A stretch of DNA of 64,000 nt from Ursus arctos (taxonomy: Eukaryota > Chordata > Mammalia > Carnivora > Ursidae): assembly GCF_023065955.2 (NCBI RefSeq), contig NW_026623078.1, positions 7,388,199 to 7,452,198 of the forward strand, written 5' to 3'. A program made the position numbers and the translations under genes. Within the stretch, counting starts at the first letter, position 1. Every line of letters begins with the position of its first letter. The notes beneath the pieces were generated by a model. That model did not search any database. It was not told the origin of the DNA and saw nothing but the letters and a program-made list of their open reading frames with translations. Positions 45,032 to 57,755 of the stretch are shown here, piece after piece.

Positions 45032-48000
45032 ATGACGTCATTAAAATCATATCTCTCAATAATCACTGTCAATGTGAATGGCCTAAATGCTCCCATAAAA
45101 CACCACAGGGTGGCAGATTGGATAAAAAGGCATGACCCATACATTTTCTTTCTACAAGACACTCATCTTGAACCTAAAGATACATCCAGACTGAAAGTGA
45201 AGGGATGGAAAACCATCTTTCATGCCAATGGACCTCAAAAGAAAGCTGAGGTAGCAAGTCTCATATCAGACAGATTGGATTTTAAACTAAAGACTGTAGT
45301 TAGAAATACAGAAGGACATGATATTATTCTTAAAGGATGTATCCAACATGTGGATATGACAATTATACATATCTATGTCCCCAATAGGGGAGCAGCAAGT
45401 TACACAAGCCAACTCATTTTTTTAAAAAATATTTTATTTATTCATTTAATAGAGATAGAGACAGTCAGCAAGACAGGGAACAAAACCAGGGGGAGTAGGA
45501 GAGGAACAAGCAGGCTCATAGCAGAGGAGGCTGATGTGGGGCTCTATCCCACAAAGCCAGGATCATGCCCTGAGCTGAAGGCGATGCTTAATGACTGCGC
45601 CACCCAGGCGCCCCCCACAAGCCAACTCTTAGACTAAAGAGGCATATAGATAAACATAACTTAATAGTAGGGGACCTCAACACTCCACTATCAGCAATAG
45701 ACAGATCGCCTAAGCAGAAAATCAAAAAGAAACAAGGTCTTTGAATGCCATAGTAGACCAGATGTACCTCGTAGATATAAATGGATCACTACACTGCAGA
45801 ATAAAAGAATACTCGTTATATTCTAATGCACATGGACACGTTCTCCAAAATAGATCATATGCTGGGTCACAAAGCAGGTCTCAAATGATACCAAAAGATT
45901 GAAATTATTCCCTGCATATTTTCAGACCACAATGCTTTGAAATTGGAACTCAATCACAAGAAAAAATGTGGAAGACACTCAAACACTTGGAAGCTAAGAA
46001 CAATCCTGCTCAAGAAGGATTTGATACACCAGGAAATCAAAAATCAATTTAAACAATTTATGGAGATCAATGAGAATGAAAACACAACAGTCCAAAACCT
46101 ATGGGACACTGCAAAGGCGGTCCTAAGGGGAAAATACATAGACATCCAAGCCTCACTCAAAAGAATAGAAAAATCTAAAATGCAGTTTTTATATTCTCAC
46201 ATCAAGAAGCTGGAACAGGAACAGAAGAATAGGCCTAATCCACGCACGAGAAAGCAGTAGACCAAGATTAGACCAGAGATCAATGAATTAGAAACCAGGA
46301 GCACAATAGAGCAGATCAACAGAACTAGAAGCTTGTTCTTTGAAAGAAAAAATAAGATTGATAAGCCACTGTCAAGACTTATGCAAAAGAATACAGAAAG
46401 GGCCCAAATTAATAAAATTATGAATGAAAAGGAAGAGGTCACAACCAACACCAATGAAATAGGAAGGATCATTAGAAGCTTTTATCAACAGCTTTACGCC
46501 AAAAAATTACGCAACCAGGAAGAGATGGAGGCCTTCCTGGAAATCTATAAACTACCAAGACTGAAACAGGAAGAAATTGATTTTTTAAACAGACCGATTA
46601 ATTATGAAGAGATTGAAGCAGTGATCAAAAACCTCCCTAAAAACAAGACTCCAGGGCCTGATGGATTCCCCGGGGAATTCTAGCAAACATTCAATGAAGA
46701 AATAATACCTATTCTCCTGAATCTGTTTCAAAAAATAGAAACAGAAGGAAAACTACCAAACTCATTCTATGAGGCCAATATTACCTTTGTCCCCAAACCG
46801 GGGAAAGACCCCAAAAAAGGAGAATTACAGACTAATATCCCTGATTAATATGGACACCAAAGATCTCAACAAGATCCTAGCTAATAGGATCCAACAAAAT
46901 ACTAAAAGCATTATCCATCACGACCAAGTGGGATTCATCCCTGGGATGCAAGGGTGGTTCAACATTCACAAATCTATCAGTGTGATACATCATATCAACA
47001 AGAAAAAATCAAGAACCATATGATCCTTTCAATTGATGCAGAGGAAGCGTTTGACAAAATGCAGCACCCTTTCCTGATTAAAACCCTTCAGAGTGTACGG
47101 ATAGAGGGCACATTACTCAATTTCATAAAAACCATCTATGAAAAGCCTACAGCGAATATCATTCTCAATGGGGAAAAGCTGGAAGTCTTTTCCTTAAGGT
47201 CAGGAACACGACAAGGATGTCCACTCTCGCCACTATTATTCAACATAGTACTAGAAGTCCTTGCAACAGCAATCAGACAACAAAAAGGGATAAATAGGCC
47301 TATCCAAATAGGCAAAGAAGAAATCAACCTGTTCTCTTCGCAGACCATTATACTCTATATGGAAAACCCAAAAGACTCCACCCCCAAATTACTAGAACAT
47401 ATAGAGCAATTCAGTAATGTGGCGGGATACAAAATCAATGCTTCGAAATCAGTTGCATTTCTATACATAAACAATGAAACTGAAGAAAGAGAAATTAGGG
47501 AATCCATTCCATTTACAATAGCACAAAAATCATACGTTATCTCAGAATTAACTTACCCAGAGACGAAAAGGATCTGTTTTCTAGAAACTACAAATCACTC
47601 TTGAAAGACATTGAAGAAGACACAAAAAGATGGAAAAATATTCCATGCTCATGGATCACAAGAATTAATATAGTTAAAATGTCTATGCTATCCACAGCAA
47701 CCTGCACTTTGAATGCCATCTTGATCCAAATACCAATGACATTTTTCAAGGAACTGGAACAAACAGCCCTTAAATTTGTTTGCAGCCAGAAAAGGCCCTG
47801 AATCGCCAAGGAATTGTTGAAAAGGAAAAACAAAGCTGGGGGCATAACGTTGCCAGATTTCAAGCTGTACTACAAAGCTGTGATCACAAAGACAGCATGG
47901 TACTGGCACAAAAACCGACACATAGACCAATGGAACAGAATAGAGAACCCAGAAATGGACCCTTGGTCCTTGGGCAACTAATATTTGACAAAACAGGAAA

Positions 48001-49061
48001 AAACACCCAATGGAAAAAGACAGTCTCTTCAATAAATGGTGCTGGGAAAATTGGACACTAACATGCAAAAGAATGAAACCTGACCACTCTCTCACACCAT
48101 ACACAAAGATAAACTCGAAATGGATGAAAGACCTCGATGTGAGACAGGAATCCATCAAAATCCTAGAGGAGAGCATAGGCAGCAACCTCTATGACATCAG
48201 CCACAGCAACATTTTCATGACACATCTCCAAATGCAAGAGAAACAAAAGAAAAAATGAGCTTGTGGGACTTCATCAAGATAAAAACCTTCTGCACAGCCA
48301 AGGAAACAGTCAAAAAAACTAAGAGGCAGCCCACGGAATGGGAAACTATATTTGCAAATCACACTACAGATAAAGGACTGGTATCCAAGAGCCACAAAGA
48401 ACTTCTCAAATTCAATACACAAGAAACAAATAAACAAATCATAAAATGGGCAGAAGATATGAACAGACACTTTTCCAATGACGACATGCAAATGGCTAAC
48501 AGACACATGAAAAAATGTTCAAAATCATCAGCCATCAGGGAAATTCAAATCAAAACCACACTAAGATACCACCTTATGCCAGTTAGAATGGCAAAAATTG
48601 ACAAGGCAGAAAACGACAAATGCCGGAGAGGATGTGGGGAGAGGGGATCCCTCCTATATTGTTGGTGGGAATAAAAGGTGGTAGAGCCACTCTGGAAAAG
48701 AGTGTGGAGTTTCTTCTGAAAGTTAAAAATTGAGCTATCCTATGATCCAGCCATTGCACTACTGGGTATTTACCCCAAAGATACAGACATAGTGAAGGGA
48801 AGGCCCATATGCACCCCAATAATCATAGCAGCATTATCCACAATAGCTAAATCATGGAAGGAGCCGAGATGCCCTTCAACAGATGACTGGATGAAGAATA
48901 TGTGGTCCATATATACAATGGAATATTACTCAGCCATCAAAAAGAACGATTTCTCAACATTTGCTGCAACATGGATGGAACTGGAAGAGATAATGCTAAG
49001 TGAAATAAGTCAAGCAGAGAAGGAAAATTATCATATGGTTTCACTCATTTATGGAACATAA
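45032..49061 (+). pseudogene. L1-3 ORF2 pseudogene
   Basis: Start MTSLKSYLSIITVNVNGLNA. The frame is also open upstream to 44,975. The endonuclease is interrupted by a SINE at 45,416-45,615. Linker frames are at 45,937-46,260 and 46,333-46,683 ([16 protein letters not shown] block), and RT continues at 46,954-47,604 ([20 protein letters not shown]). The FADD motif is destroyed by small deletions at about 47,335-47,350, where the frame reads [14 protein letters not shown]-terminal Cys-rich piece ([13 protein letters not shown]) near 48,635-48,673; stop at 49,059. Confidence 0.9.
45416..45615 (-). mobile_element. Can-SINE, reverse, in L1-3 ORF2
   Basis: Target duplication CACAAGCCAACTC at 45,403-45,415 and 45,616-45,628. 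Poly-T side on the left, head GGGGCGCCTGGGTGGCGCAG (minus strand) on the right. Confidence 0.95.
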
Positions 49062-49308
49062 GAAATAGGAAGATTGGTAGGAGAAGAAAGGGAAGAAGAA
49101 AGGGGGATAATCAGAAGGGGGAATGAACCATGAGAGACTATGGACTCTGGGAAACAAACTGAGGGCTTCAGAGGGGTGGGGGGAAAATGGATTAGGCTGG
49201 TGATAGGTATTAAGGAGGGCATGTATTGCATGGTGCACTGGGTGTTATACACAAGTAATAAATCATGAAACTTAAAGAAAAATAAATTAATCAAAAAAAG
49301 TAAGTTCA

Positions 49309-49508
49309 GGGGCACCTGGGTGGTACAGCGGTTAAGCGTCTGCCCCCGGCTCAGGGCGTGAGCCCGGCATTGTGGGATCGAGCCCCACATCAGGCTCCTC
49401 TGCTATGAGCCTGCTTCTTCCTCTCCCACTCCCCCTGCTTGTGTTCCCTCTCTCACTGGCTGTCTCTATCTCTGTTGAATAAATAAATAAAATCTTTAAA
49501 AAAAAATA
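49309..49508 (+). mobile_element. Can-SINE at the 3' end of L1-3
   Basis: GGGGCACCTGGGTGGTACAG, AAGCGTCTGCCCCCGGCTCA, CTCCTCTGCTATGAGCCTGC and AATAAATAAATAAAATCTTT. Inserted in or just behind the A-rich tail of L1-3. Confidence 0.92.
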
Positions 49509-49510
49509 AG

Positions 49511-49637
49511 GGCAACATATGGAATGGTAAGAGATATTTCAAGTGACTTACCAAAAGGTAGTTACCAAAACTTATAAAGAAATTATCAAACTCAACACAA
49601 AAAACAAAGACTCCAGTCAAGAAATAGGCAGAAGATA
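49511..49637 (+). mobile_element. Older L1 ORF2 fragment
   Basis: AAGAGATATTTCAAGTGACT, AACTTATAAAGAAATTATCA, AACTCAACACAAAAAACAAA and AGAAATAGGCAGAAGATAG follow the C-terminal region of L1 ORF2. It directly abuts the 5' end of L1-4. Confidence 0.75.
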
Positions 49638-50706
49638 GTCCAAGATGGTGGAGGAGTAGGAGACCTTAATTTCATTTGGTCTCAGGAATTCAGCTAGATA
49701 GCTATGAAATCATTCTGAACACCATGAACTCAACCAGAGATCTAAGAAAAGAATAGCTACAACTCTACAAATAGAAATGTGACCACTTTCTGGAAGGTAG
49801 GAGTTGTGAAATGAATCCAAGGTGATATATGGGAAGATAGACCTTGGGGGGAGGGAGCCTCCATCAGCCACCCACCGGCAAGTGATATAGCAGTGGAGCA
49901 CAAAATAGGAACTTTCAGAAGTCTGCTCCGGTGATGGACATCACTCAGGCTACTAAGCAGGGGTGGAACCCTAGCTGGGTCAGTGTGGTCTCAGGATGCT
50001 CAAGTCACAGGAAGATTGAGTATGCCCGAGCTCCCAGGGATTGGAGTGGGGAAGCCGCTACAAAGAGTGAGCCCAGGAGTGGGCTCTCAGCTCAGGATTA
50101 CCATAAACCTTGAACTGTGACAGTCAGGCGATTGCTCTCTGAGCAGAGGTCCAAGAAGCAGCAGAACCAGTGAGACCTCCCTTCCTCCACTTGGAGAAGC
50201 TGTGTGGGAGCATGCGGCAGGACTCTACAGGATTTGGATACTTGAAATGGGGTTGCGTGCTTGAGATAGAAATGCTCAGTCACAGGTCAGGTGGGCCCAG
50301 AGTGTGGCCAGGGACCAGGGAAACAGGAGTGATTGACTGTTTTTCTCTGAGGGCTTACTGGGGAATGGGGCCTCCAAGGTTTCTCTCCAGAGCCAGCGAT
50401 TAGGAGGCCACCATGTTCATTCCCATCCTCTAAAACTCCGTGGAAAGCCTTCACAGAACAAAAGCTATGTAGAGCAAACCGGAGCAGATTACTTAGCCTG
50501 GCCCCCTGGAGAGGGAGGGACAACTACGCATGGGGCAAAGACACATGAGAATCAACACAACAGCCTCCCACCCAAGAATATGAGCACTAACATCCAGCCA
50601 AGACCAAGTTTACCCATCAATGAGAACTGCAAAATTCCAGTGCTAAGGGAATACAGCACATAGAATTCATGACTATTCCCCATTATTCTTTAGTTATTCA
50701 ACTTTA
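49638..50706 (+). mobile_element. L1-4: older full-length L1, 5' UTR part 1
   Basis: It starts with TCCAAGATGGTGGAGGAGTA, has GGGGGGAGGGAGCCTCCATC and a G-rich body, and runs to TTATTCAACTTTA. It belongs to a different L1 subfamily from L1-1, L1-2, L1-3 and L1-5. Interrupted by L1-5. Confidence 0.85.
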
Positions 50707-50994
50707 CTTTTTTATACTAATTTTTTATTATGTTATGTTAGTCACCATACAGTATATCCTTAGTTTTTGATGTAATGTTCCATGATTCATTATTTGCATA
50801 TAACACCCAGTGCTCCATGCAATATATGCCCTCCTGAATACCCATCACCGGCTTATCCCAATCCCCCCACCCACCTTCCCTCTGAAGCCCTCAGTTTGTT
50901 TCCCAGAGTCAGCAGTCTCTCATGGTTCATTCCCCCTTCTGTTTACCCCCCCTTCATTATTCCTTTCCTTCTCCTAATGATCTTCCTATTTCTT

Positions 50995-53900
50995 ATGTTC
51001 CATAAATGAGTGAAATCATATGATAATTGTCTTTCTCTGCTTGACTTATTTCACTTAGCATTATCTCCTCCAGTCCCGTCCATGTTGCTGCAAATGTTGG
51101 GTAATCGTTCTTTCTGATGGCTGAATAATATTACATTGTATATATAGATCACATATTCTTAATCCAGCCATCTGTTGTAGGGCATTTCAGCTCCTTCCAA
51201 GATTTAGCTATTGTGGACAATGCTGCTATGATCATTGTGGTGCATATGGGCCTTCCCTTCACTACGTCTGTATCTTTGGGGTAAATACCCAGTAGTGCAA
51301 TGGCTGGATCATAGGGTAGCTGAATTTTTAACTCTTTGAGGGACCTCCACACTGTTTTCCAGAGTGGCTGTACCAACTTGCATTCCCACCAACAATGTAA
51401 GAGTGATCCCCTTTCTCCACATCCTCTCCAGCAATTCTTGTTTCTTGCCTTGTCAATTTTTGCCATTCTAACTAGTGTAAGGCAGTATCTTAGTGTGGTT
51501 TTGATTTGAATTTCCCTGATGGCTGATGATTTTGAGCATTTTTTCATGTGTCTGTTAGCCATATGTATGTCGTCATTGGAAAAGTGTCTGTTCATATCTT
51601 CTGCCCATTTTTTGATTTGTTTCTTGTGTATTGAATTTGAGAAGTTCTTTGTAGATCTTGGATACCAGTCTTTTATCCATAGTGTCGTTTGCAAATATCT
51701 TCTGCCATTCCATGGGCTCTCTCTTAGTTTTTTTGACTCTTTCCTTGGCTGTGCAGAAGCTTTTGATCTTGATGAAGTCCCACAAATTCATTTTTTCTTT
51801 TGTTTCTCTTGCCTTTGGAGATGTGTCATGAAAAATGTTGCTGTGGTCGAAATCAAAGAGGTTGCAGCCAATGTTCTCCTCTATGATTTTGATGAATGCC
51901 CGTCTCCCATCGAGTCACTCATCCATTTGGAGTTTATCTTTGGGTATGGTGTGAGAGAGTGGTCAAGTTTCACTCTTTCGCATATAGCTTTGTAGTACAG
52001 CTTGAAATCTGGCAACATGATGCCGCAGCTTTGTTTTTCCTTTTCAACAATTCCTTGGCAATTCAGGGCCTTTTCTTTTTCCACACAAACTTAAGGCCTG
52101 TTGGTTCCAGTTCTTTCAAAATGTCTGCTATTTTGATTGGGATGGCATTGAAAGTGTAGATTGCTCTGGGTAGCATAGACATATTAACCGTATTAATTCT
52201 TCCGATCCATGAGCATGGAATATTTTTCCATCTTTTTGTGTCTTCTTCAATGTCTTTCAAGAGTAATTTGTAGTTTCTAGAATATAGATCCTTTACATCT
52301 CTGGTTAAGTTAATTCTGAGGTAACATGATTTTTGGTGCTATTGTAAATGGGATGAATTCCCTAATTTCTCTTTCTTCAGTCTCATTGTTCGTGTATAGA
52401 AATGCAACTGATTTCTGAGCATTGATTTTGTATCCTGCCACATTACTCAATTGCTCTATAACTTCTAGTACTAAGGGGATGGATTCTTTTGGGTTTTCTA
52501 TATAGAGCATCATGTCATCTGTGAAGAGAGACAGTTTGACTTCTTCTTTGCCGATTTGGATAACTTTTATCCCTTTTTGTTGTCTGATTGCTGCTGCAAG
52601 GACTTCAAGTAGTACGTTGAATAATAATGGCAAGAGTGGACATCCTTGTCGTGTTCCTGACCTTAAGGGAAAGACTTCCAGCTTTTCCCCATTGAGAATG
52701 ATATTTGCTGTAGGCTTTTCATAGATGGTTCTTATGAAATTGATGAATGTACCCTCTATCGCTACACTTTGAAGGGTTTTAATCAGGAAAGGATGGTGTA
52801 TTTTGTCAAATGCTTTTTCTGCATCAATTGAAAGTATCATACGGTTCTTGACACTTTTTTTGTTGATATGACGTATCACACTGATCGATTTGGGAATGTT
52901 GAACCACCCTTGCATCCCAGGGATGAATCCCACTTGGTTGTGATGGAAAATCCTTTTAATATACTGTTGGATCCTATTAGCTAGGATCTTGTTGAGAACT
53001 TTGGCGTCCATATTAATCAGGGATATCAGTCTGTAATTCTCCTTTTCATGGGGTCTTTTCCTGTTTGGGGATCAAGGTAATACTGGCCTCATAGAATGAG
53101 TTTGGTAGTTTTCTTTCTGTTTCTATTTTTTGAAAGAGCTTCAGGAGAATAGGTATTCTTTCTTCTTTGAATGTTTGGTAGAATTCCCGGGAAATCCGTC
53201 AGGCCCTGGACTTTTGTTTTTGGAGAGATGTTTGATCACTGACTCCATCTCTTCATAATTAATCGGTTTGTTTAAAAAATCAATTTCTTCCTGTTTCAGT
53301 CTTGGTAATTGATCGGTTTCCAGGAAAGCCTCCATCTCTTCCTGGTTGCTTAATTTATTGGTGTAAAGCTGTTGATAAATTTTCTAGTGATCCTAATTCA
53401 TTGGTGTTTGTTGTGACCTCTCCCTTATCATTCATTATTTTATTAATTTGCGTCCTTTTTCTATTCTTTTGAATAAGTCTGGCCAGTGGCTTATCTATTT
53501 TATTTATTCTTTCAAAGAACCAGCTTCTAGTTCTGTTGATCTGCTCTACTGTGCTCCTGGTTTCTAATTCGTTGATCTCTGCTCTAATCTTGATCAACTG
53601 CTTTCTCGTGTGTGGGTTAGGCCTGTTCTTCTGTTCCACCTCCAGCTTCGTGATGTGAGAATATAAAAACTGCATTTTAGATTTTTCTATTCTTTTGAGG
53701 GAGGCTTGGATGGCTATGTATTTTCCTCTTAGGACTGCCTTTGCAGTGTCCCATAGTTTCCCGTTGTGTTTTCATTCTCATTGGTCTCCAAAAATTGTAT
53801 AAATTGACTTTCAATTTCCTGGTTTACCCAATCCTTCTTGAGCAGGATTTTTCTTAGTTTCCAAGTGCTTGAGTTTCTTCCAAAATTTTCCTTGTGATTG

Positions 53901-55094
53901 AGTTCCATTTTCAAAGCAGTGTGGTCTGAGAATATGCAGGGATTAATCTCAGTCTTTTGGTATCGGTTGAGACCTGTTTTGTGACCCAGTAAATGGTCTA
54001 TTCTGGAGAAAGTTCTGTGTGTGTTCGAAAAGAATGAGTAGTCTGCTGTTCTGGGGTGTAATGTTGTGTATATATCTATGAGGTCCATCTGGTTCAGAAT
54101 GTCATTCAAAGCTCTTATTTCTTTATTGATTTTCTTCTTAGGTGATCTGTCTATTGCTGATAGTGGAGTGTTGAGGTCCCCTACTATTAATGTATTTTTT
54201 ATAATAATATTTTTTATTATATTATGTTAGTCACCATACAGTAAATCCCTGGTTTTTGGATGTAAAATTCCATGATTCATTACTTGTGTATAACAACCAG
54301 TGCACCATGCAATACATGCCCTCCTTAATACCCATCACCAGCCTATCCCATTCCCCCACCCCCCTCCCCTCTGAAGCCCTCAGTTTATTTCTCAGATTCC
54401 ATAGTCTCTCATGCTTCATTCCCCCTTCTGATTACCCCCCCTTTCTTTATCACTTTTTTCTCCTACTGATCTTCCCAGTTCTTATGTTCCAAGGATGAGA
54501 GAAACCATATGATAATTGTTTTTCTGTGCTTGACTTATCTCACTTAGCATTATCTCCTCCAGTGCCATCCATGTTGCAGCAAATGTTGAGAAATTGTTCT
54601 TTTTGATAGCTGAGTAATATTCCATTGTCTATATGGACCACAACTTCTTACTCCAGTCATCTATTGAATGTCATAACATACTTTTATTTATATGTCTCTT
54701 TATTCTGGTTAAGAGTTGGCTTTTATATCTTGCTGCTCCCCTGTTGGGGGCATAGGTATTTATAATTGTCATATCCGCTTGTTGGATACATCCTTTAAGA
54801 ATAATATAGTGTCTTTCTGTATCTCTAACTACAGTCTTTAGTTTAAAATCTAATCTGTCTGATATGAGAATTGCTTCCCCAGTTTTCTTTTGAGGTCCAT
54901 TGGCATGAAAAATGGTTTTCCATCCCTTCAGTTTGAGTCTGGATGTATCTTTAGGTTCAAGATGAGTCTCTTGCAGACAGCCAATGGATGGGTCATCTTT
55001 TTATCCAATATGCAACCCTATGGCATTTTATGGGAGCATGTAGGCCATTCACATTGAGAGTGATTATGGAGAGATATGATTTTAATGATGTCAT
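50995..55094 (-). pseudogene. L1-5 ORF2 pseudogene
   Basis: Pieces in minus-strand order: start at 55,094 (MTSLKS-type context), endonuclease (54,680-55,094 and 53,729-54,190), linker 53,355-53,675, RT 53,141-53,335 ([13 protein letters not shown]) and 52,310-53,011 ([20 protein letters not shown], then FTDD in place of FADD at 52,514-52,525). The C-terminal frame is 51,149-51,694 ([20 protein letters not shown]). At about 51,987 some 200 bp are missing between CATATAGCT and TTTGTAGTACAGC. Stops and frameshifts make it inactive. Confidence 0.88.
54199..54676 (-). mobile_element. L1 3' end nested in L1-5
   Basis: TTTTTATTATATTATGTTAG, through CAGTTTATTTCTCAGATTCC, to CTTACTCCAGTCATCTATTG. The host endonuclease sequence breaks at TTAATGTATTTTT and resumes with a similar CATACTTTTATTTATATG, so a short, decayed target duplication is likely. 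Confidence 0.85.
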
Positions 55095-55166
55095 GTTGCC
55101 TGTGAAGTCTTTGTTTCTATAGATTGTAAATTTCTGTTCTGTATCACTCTTGGGGCCTTTTTACTT

Positions 55167-56001
55167 TTATAGAAGCCCCCTTAATATCTCGTGTAGGGCT
55201 GGTTTTGTGTTTACGAGTTCCTTCAGTTTCTGCCGATCCTGGAAGGTTCTTATCTCTCCATCAATTCTGAATGACAGCCTTGCTGGATAAAGGATCCTTG
55301 GCTTCATGTTCTTCTCAGATAGAGATTTGAAAAATACCTTGCCAACCCTTCCTATCCTTTTAGGTCTTTGTAGACAGGTCTGACATTATTCTGATATTTT
55401 TCTGTCTGTACATAATGATTTTCTTCTCCCTGGTTGCTTTCAATACTATATCCTTGGATCTAATATTTGCGATTTGCACTTTGTCATGACGTGGTGTAGG
55501 TCTGTTGCCATTGACCTTGGGAAGGGTCCTCTCTGCCTTTTGGACATGAACGCTTGTTTCTTTTGCCAGATTAGGGAAGTTCTCAGCTACAATTTGTTCA
55601 AATATCTCTTCTAGACCTCTCTTTCTCTACCCCCTCAGGGATGCCAATGATTCTGATATTGGAACGTTTCATTGAGTCAGTGATCTCCCGTAACCTACAT
55701 TCTTGAGATTGGATATTTTTGAGCCAAGTTTCTGTTTTAACTTTCTCTTCTACCATCCCATCCTCCAACTCACTAATTTGTTCTTCAGCCTCGTTTACCC
55801 TGGCTGTCAGAGCGCCTAGTTTAGACTGCAGTTGATTCATAGCATTTTAAATTTCTGCCAGATTCATTCTCTTTTCTGCCCCTAGAGGTTCTATATTCTC
55901 GTTAATGTTTCCATTAATACTTTTTTCAAGTCTACACATCATCTTGACCATTGTTGCTCATGATCTTTTCTTTGCTGGGGGGGATTTCTCCTTCTCATCA
56001 T
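55167..56001 (-). pseudogene. L1-5 ORF1 pseudogene
   Basis: On the minus strand the start context is AGAATGATGAGAAGGAG at 56,001. The coiled-coil and RRM pieces are readable at 55,598-55,840 (LGALTARVNEAEEQISELED, then RSNIRIIGIPEGVEKERS). Frameshifts occur near 55,620 and at about 55,970, where a G-run sits in the N-terminal PPQQRK-type codons. Inactive. Confidence 0.82.
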
Positions 56002-56921
56002 TCTGATGAGGAGAGGTTGCAGGGATGGCCAGAGCCCAACTTATTGACCAGGACCCAGGCAGTCCTGCACTTGTTTTATAGGGACCTTCGGGATGTGGGC
56101 TTCTTGATTTTTCATCCTGCCTTCTGGTTGAGGGGCCTGCCACGCTGATATTCAGGCAACCCTGTTTGAGTGGAGTCTCCCTGTCCCCTGTGAGGGGGGA
56201 TGGGGATGGGCACAATGTGAGCTGGTATTTCTCGGCTTTTGTTCTCTGGCAGCTTTTCCTGGCAGTTTTCTGTGGCTCTTCTGAGAGTCAGAGCAGCAGT
56301 GGCTGAATCCTAGCCTCTGTCTCAGAACAGAGAGATAGCAGTCTCCTCTCCACTGAGCTCTCTTTCCACTTTTACTCTGTTTCTGTTGGTGCTGCTAAAA
56401 ACTGTGCAGTGTCTCGGGTTGTGAGCCCCATAGCCGCTCTCCCAGCCCTCACCTCCAGAGCCCGTCAGTCTGTCCTTTGTGCTTCTAACACTGCCAGTCA
56501 CCCTCGGTTCCCGTGCGTGCTCCCGAGCTCCCATTTTTCAGCATGGTTCATGCGCGCTCCGGAGCACCTGTTTTTAGTCTGGTTCCCAGGTTCATGGTCT
56601 CAGTCTGCTTTCTCAAGGGTGCCAGTTCGTGAGTCCGGCCAGCTCCCCAGTGCAGGTGGCTACTACTTCCTGGCGCCTGAGCACGTTAGCTCCCTCCCCC
56701 TTCCATGTATCTTCTGATATCTGTGCACAGATTCACGGCTCTCCACTTTGTACCTCAATACTCAGTGCTGTAGATGTTCATTTGTAGAGATCCAGATGTA
56801 TCTTCCTGCATCTCAGGCTGAGTCCGTGGTTTTCCAGGATGGTCTGGTAGATATCCAGCTCGACTCAGGGGGCTAGCTGAAAAAGGTGTCCCCTAGTCTT
56901 CCACCATCTTTTTTCTAATCC

Positions 56922-57239
56922 TTCAACTTTAATTTTTTTAAAAAAATTTTCTTTCCTTTTTCGGCCAATTTCTTATTTCATCAACTCCTTTTTAAAATCT
57001 TCTTAAATTTTCACTTTTACATTTGCACTCTATCTCTTTACTGGATTTAATCTTATTTCTGTATATATATATAAGTTTTTCTTTCTTTATAATTTTGGGA
57101 TGCAGTTTCTTCTAACACACCTAAATATACCCCAAATCTAATGTATGGCTCTGTTCTATTCACCTGTCTGATCATATTTCATTTTTGTCCTTGTTGTTAT
57201 TCTTTTTTTCTTTGTCTTCTTGCTTTTCCTTGTTTTTGT
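56922..57239 (+). mobile_element. L1-4: 5' UTR part 2
   Basis: TTTTCGGCCAATTTCTTATT, AAGTTTTTCTTTCTTTATAA and TTCACCTGTCTGATCATATT continue the 5' UTR after L1-5. T-rich. Interrupted again at about 57,239. Confidence 0.8.
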
Positions 57240-57755
57240 TTTTTAATTGTATTAGTCAAGGTATAGTACATCAGTAGTTTATGATATAATGTTCAATGTT
57301 TCATTAGTTGCGTATAACATCCAGTGACCATACATCACGTGCCCTCCTTAATACCCATCACCTGGTTACCATCACCTCCCCCTCCCCCCTTCTCCAACCC
57401 TCAGTTTGTTTCCTGTAGTCTAGAGTCTCTTGTGGTTTGTCTCCTTCTCTGATTTCTTCCCATTCAGTTTTCCCTACCATCCCCTATGGTTCTCTACACT
57501 ATTCCTTGTATTCCACATATGAGTGAAACCATATGATGATTGTCTTACTGTGATTGACTTATTTCACTCAACATAATACCCTCCAGTTCCATATATGTGG
57601 ATGCAAATGGTAGGTATTCATCATTTCTGATGGCTGAGTAATATTACATTGTATATATGAATGACATCTTTATCTGAATGGGTGGCTCATTCTACAGTTT
57701 GGCTACTATGGACATTACTGCTATGAACATCAGGGTACAAATTTCCATCATTACA
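57240..57755 (-). mobile_element. Older L1 3' end, reverse, in the L1-4 5' UTR
   Basis: TTTTTTAATTGTATTAGTCA, CAGTTTGTTTCCTGTAGTCT, GTGAAACCATATGATGATTG, ATTCATCATTTCTGATGGCT and ACTGCTATGAACATCAGGGT. The 3' UTR differs from that of the young copies and resembles the L1-4 subfamily. Confidence 0.82.

Larger units (their letters stand above)
42901..49300 (+). mobile_element. L1-3: nearly full-length LINE-1, decayed
   Basis: 5' UTR 42,901-44,055 (GGAGTTAAGATGGTGGAGGA start, CpG-rich, four 76 bp tandem units at about 43,210-43,510), ORF1 from 44,056, ORF2 from 45,032 to 49,061, 3' UTR with GAGAGACTATGGACTCTGGG, and a weak tail. Left flank is the 300 bp satellite, which does not resume on the right. 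No clear target duplication. Confidence 0.92.
50707..56921 (-). mobile_element. L1-5: reverse, full-length L1 inserted in the 5' UTR of L1-4
   Basis: Target duplication TTCAACTTTA at 50,697-50,706 and 56,922-56,931, with poly-T on the left and the 5' end (AAGATGGTGG on the minus strand) on the right. All parts are present in order: 3' UTR, ORF2, ORF1, 5' UTR (56,002-56,921). It has an internal deletion at about 51,987 and a nested L1 tail at 54,199-54,676. Confidence 0.92.

Noticed and set aside
57240..57755. Reverse L1 tail as the 3' end of L1-5
   Set aside because: It has a different 3' UTR subfamily, its own poly-T and L1-4 sequence on both sides, so it is a separate insertion.
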